The notes under the pieces: model-generated | What the model saw: only the letters and a program-made list of their open reading frames with translations | The model's database searches: none | What the model was told of the DNA's origin: nothing | Part shown: piece by piece, positions 4,948 to 6,992 of the stretch | Numbering within the stretch: position 1 is the stretch's first letter | Layout of the letters: every line of letters begins with the position of its first letter | Source: an uncultured Collinsella sp. | GTDB taxonomy: Bacteria; Actinomycetota; Coriobacteriia; Coriobacteriales; Coriobacteriaceae | Length of the DNA stretch: 6,992 nt | Direction of reading: 5' to 3' | NCBI GenBank assembly: GCA_902494295.1 | Contig: CABUSL010000112.1 | Location: 1-6,992, forward strand | Made by a program: the position numbers and the translations under genes

Positions 4948-6018
4948 ATGTCATTGAAGGTTGGAATCGTCGGCGCGGCTGGATATGCCGGAGCCGAGCT
5001 CATTCGCCTCGTGCTCGGCCATCCCGAGTTTGAACTTGTTGCCATTACGTCCAACGCCGATGCCGGCCAGCCGCTGTCCGCGGTGTATCCGAGCTTTGCT
5101 GGCGTGAGCGATCTGGTTTTCACCACGCATGACGCCCCCGAGCTCAAGAGCTGCGATGCGGTTTTTCTTGCCGTGCCGCACACGGCTGCCATGGCACAGG
5201 TGCCCGCGCTGCTTGCATCGGGCGTCTCCTGCTTTGATCTTTCGGCCGACTACCGCCTGAACGACGCGTCCGTCTTTGAGACGTGGTATGCCGCCGAGCA
5301 TACGAGCCCCGAGCTGCTCAAGACCCGTGCCTTTGGCCTGCCCGAGCTGTTCTGCCAGGACCTGGAGACCGCCGAATCCGACCATGCCGACGGCAAACCC
5401 GTGCTGGTCGCCTGCGCCGGTTGCTATCCCACCGCAACGAGCCTTGCTGCCGCTCCTGCCGTGCGTGCCGGCTGGGTTGCCCAGAGTGGCCCCGTGATTG
5501 TCGATGCCATCAGCGGTGTGACGGGTGCCGGCAAGTCCTGCAACGCTCGTACGCATTTTTGCAGCGCCGACGAGAATTTGGAGGCCTACGGCGTGGGCAA
5601 GCATCGCCACACGCCCGAGATTGAGCAAATCCTTGGCCTGACCGATCGCGTTGTCTTTACCCCGCACCTGGCACCGCTCAAGCGCGGCCTGCTCTCCACG
5701 GTGACGCTGCCGCTCACGCCGCAGGCCATCGACTCCCTGGCTCTTGAGGATGTCGTCGACTATTACAAGCAGTTCTACGCTGGACGCACTTTCGTGCGCG
5801 TGCTCGATGCCGACCAGCAGCCCAAGACGGCTTCGGTCGTCGGCACCAACGCCGCCCAGATCGGCCTTGCGTTCAACAAACGCGCGGGCGTGCTGGTGGC
5901 GACGGGCGCCATCGACAATCTGTGCAAGGGCGCTGCGGGCCAAGCGGTCCAGTGCGCCAATATCGTCTTTGGCTTTGACGAGCGACGAGGCTTGCCCACA
6001 GTGGCGTGCCCGGTGTAG
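4948..6018 (+). CDS. argC: N-acetyl-gamma-glutamyl-phosphate reductase
   Basis: ArgC is the third arginine-pathway enzyme. In the cytoplasm it uses NADPH to reduce N-acetylglutamyl 5-phosphate to N-acetylglutamate 5-semialdehyde with release of phosphate. The 356-residue length fits the common long form of the family. Visible features are the dinucleotide-binding loop GIVGAAGYAG (6-15), LAVPHTAA (74-81), the catalytic cysteine Cys159 in ACAGCYPT (155-162), the catalytic-histidine motif KHRHTPEI (218-225), and the conserved C-terminal DNLCKGAAGQAVQ (323-335). ATG at 4948 follows AAGGAG (4936-4941) by 6 bases and begins right at the Rossmann strand. Paired ARG-box-like sites upstream point to repression by arginine through ArgR. 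argJ follows after 134 bases, the usual partner in this operon. Confidence 0.97.
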   Translation: MSLKVGIVGAAGYAGAELIRLVLGHPEFELVAITSNADAGQPLSAVYPSFAGVSDLVFTTHDAPELKSCDAVFLAVPHTAAMAQVPALLASGVSCFDLSADYRLNDASVFETWYAAEHTSPELLKTRAFGLPELFCQDLETAESDHADGKPVLVACAGCYPTATSLAAAPAVRAGWVAQSGPVIVDAISGVTGAGKSCNARTHFCSADENLEAYGVGKHRHTPEIEQILGLTDRVVFTPHLAPLKRGLLSTVTLPLTPQAIDSLALEDVVDYYKQFYAGRTFVRVLDADQQPKTASVVGTNAAQIGLAFNKRAGVLVATGAIDNLCKGAAGQAVQCANIVFGFDERRGLPTVACPV

Positions 6019-6054
6019 CACATTCGATTGTTAACGATTTGGTAGTCGGGCATC

Positions 6055-6070
6055 GAGTGGGGCGCCACTC
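6055..6070 (+). repeat. Inverted repeat just after argC
   Basis: GAGTGG (6055-6060) and CCACTC (6065-6070) form a perfect 6-bp stem around GGCG, 37 bases after the argC stop. Only TTAAG follows, so it is at best a weak terminator. It may help separate or stabilise argC mRNA within an argC-argJ operon. Confidence 0.35.
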
Positions 6071-6095
6071 TTAAGCTGGTCTCATGATCACGACT

Positions 6096-6126
6096 GGCAT
6101 GGCGCACCAACCGATGTCCGTTTTTT
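6096..6126 (+). terminator. Possible weak terminator or attenuator ahead of argJ
   Basis: GGCATGG (6096-6102) can pair with bases 6111-6119 (CC, then ATG, then CC) with two single-base bulges and an 8-base loop. TTTTTT follows at 6121-6126 after one base. The arrangement is that of an intrinsic terminator, but the stem is short and imperfect. It lies only 27 bases before the argJ start, so it would reduce, rather than end, transcription of the arginine operon if it works at all. Confidence 0.35.
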
Positions 6127-6152
6127 GTTTGACATAAGGAGTCATAAAGACG

Positions 6153-6992
6153 ATGAATACCGAGCTGTTTGATATCAAGATTTGCGCCGTCGAGGGTGGC
6201 GTTACGGCTGCGGCTGGTTTTAAAGCTGCGGGCATCCACGCTGGGTTCCGCAAGAACCCCGAGCGTCTGGATTACGCGCTCGTCGTGCCCGATAAACCCT
6301 GTTCCGGTGCAGGCGTGTTTACCACCAATCGCTTTTGCGCGGCGCCCGTGCAAGTGAGTCGTGCCAACCTGGGCGGTGCCGACAAGGGCTACGGTATCAT
6401 CGCCGGCGTTTCGGTCAACTCTGGCAATGCCAACGCCGCCACGGGTGAGACCGGCCTTGCATGCGCGCGCGAGACGTGCAACATCGCATCGCAGGTCATC
6501 GGCTGCGAGCCCCAGCAGATTCTGGTTGCCTCTACGGGTGTGATTGGCCAGATTCTGCCGATCGACACGTTTGAGACCGCTATTCCTGCTGCCTACGAGG
6601 CGCTCTCCGCCCACGGTGGCGCCGATGCCGCTCGAGCCATCATGACGACCGACACGCACTCCAAGGAGTACGCCGTGTCCTACGTCAGTGAGGCTGCGGG
6701 TCATGCGGGCAATGTCTATACGGTAGGCGGCATGTGCAAGGGCTCGGGCATGATCATGCCCAACATGGCCACCATGATCGCAGTTATCACCACCGATGCC
6801 CCCGTCGAGCCTGCGGCACTTCATACCCTGCTGCTCTCGACCGTCAAGCAGACCTTTAACAAGGTAACGGTCGATTCCGACACCTCGACTAACGACACCT
6901 GCATAATGCTTGCCTCCGGCGCTGCTGCCGCAGATGCCGAGGCCATCGTCGAGGGCTCCGACGCGTTTGACGAGTTGACATTTGCCGTGCAC
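6153..6992 (+). CDS. argJ: Glutamate N-acetyltransferase / ornithine acetyltransferase ArgJ (partial, 3' end outside window)
   Basis: ArgJ moves the acetyl group from N-acetylornithine to glutamate, recycling it in arginine synthesis; some members also use acetyl-CoA to make N-acetylglutamate. The window holds 280 codons of an expected 390-410, uninterrupted to the edge. The precursor cuts itself into two chains before a conserved threonine; here the motif is KGSGMIMPNMATM with Thr207 as predicted nucleophile after Ala206. Other signatures are GVFTTNRFCAAPV near residues 54-66, VNSGNANAATG, and STGVIG (127-132), which holds the oxyanion-hole Thr-Gly. ATG at 6153 is the only possible start, because a TAA lies in frame at 6135-6137. 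AAGGAG (6136-6141) is 11 bases upstream, a rather long spacer. It follows argC by 134 bases. Confidence 0.96.
   Translation, partial: MNTELFDIKICAVEGGVTAAAGFKAAGIHAGFRKNPERLDYALVVPDKPCSGAGVFTTNRFCAAPVQVSRANLGGADKGYGIIAGVSVNSGNANAATGETGLACARETCNIASQVIGCEPQQILVASTGVIGQILPIDTFETAIPAAYEALSAHGGADAARAIMTTDTHSKEYAVSYVSEAAGHAGNVYTVGGMCKGSGMIMPNMATMIAVITTDAPVEPAALHTLLLSTVKQTFNKVTVDSDTSTNDTCIMLASGAAAADAEAIVEGSDAFDELTFAVH

Noticed and set aside
4826..4957. 43-codon ORF overlapping the argC start
   Set aside because: It has no ribosome-binding site and overlaps the operators; it is most likely a chance open frame.
6129..6134. Perfect TTGACA as a -35 box of an argJ promoter
   Set aside because: It is only 18 bases before the argJ ATG, so a -10 would fall on the start codon itself, and the gene has a ribosome-binding site upstream of that point.
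4951..6992. Long minus-strand open frames opposite argC and argJ (4951-6021 and 5775-6992)
   Set aside because: argC and argJ on the + strand carry catalytic motifs; the antisense frames have none and start without ribosome-binding sites.
1..6992. CRISPR array, insertion sequence, tRNA, prophage or defence genes
   Set aside because: No spaced direct repeats, transposase motifs, cloverleaf sequences or defence-family motifs were seen on either strand.

Overview
The window looks like the chromosome of a high-GC anaerobic actinobacterium. The best guess is a Coriobacteriia member such as Collinsella, inferred from GC-rich codon use, short intergenic gaps, a fused ECF ATPase and an arginine operon starting argC-argJ. 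No sequence search was possible, so the taxon is an inference. All supported genes are on the + strand. No mobile element, CRISPR array, tRNA or rRNA was seen.

Region 1 (1-259) has no convincing gene. It holds several short dyad symmetries and a likely extended -10 promoter at its right end. Region 2 (about 260-3748) is a flavin-controlled vitamin importer. An FMN riboswitch (RFN element) leads directly into ribU, the riboflavin-binding S component. It is followed, with overlapping stop and start codons, by one long gene encoding both ECF ATPases as a fusion, and then by ecfT, the transmembrane coupling protein. Together these encode a complete energy-coupling-factor transporter. The riboswitch ends within a few bases of the ribU start codon and leaves no room for a terminator, so control is probably translational.

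Region 3 (3779-4690) has two tandem, similar small proteins of the pyridoxamine-5'-phosphate-oxidase-like split-barrel family, which usually bind FMN or a related flavin. They lie 30 bases behind ecfT with no clear terminator between, so the riboflavin importer and two putative flavoproteins may share a transcript. A 23-pair hairpin at about 4726-4783 probably closes this unit.

Region 4 (about 4784-6992) begins arginine biosynthesis: argC (complete) and argJ (running off the right end). Upstream of argC are two ARG-box-like dyads with centres 21 bp apart, the geometry of a classical ArgR operator, overlapping a probable promoter. ArgJ recycles the acetyl group and ArgC makes N-acetylglutamate semialdehyde; argB and argD would be expected just outside the window.

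Nothing here is clearly a new biological system. The points most worth a second look are the riboswitch whose closing helix abuts the ribosome-binding site of a whole ECF cassette, the paired flavoprotein paralogs behind it, the basic insertion in the fused ATPase, and the regulatory architecture in front of argC.
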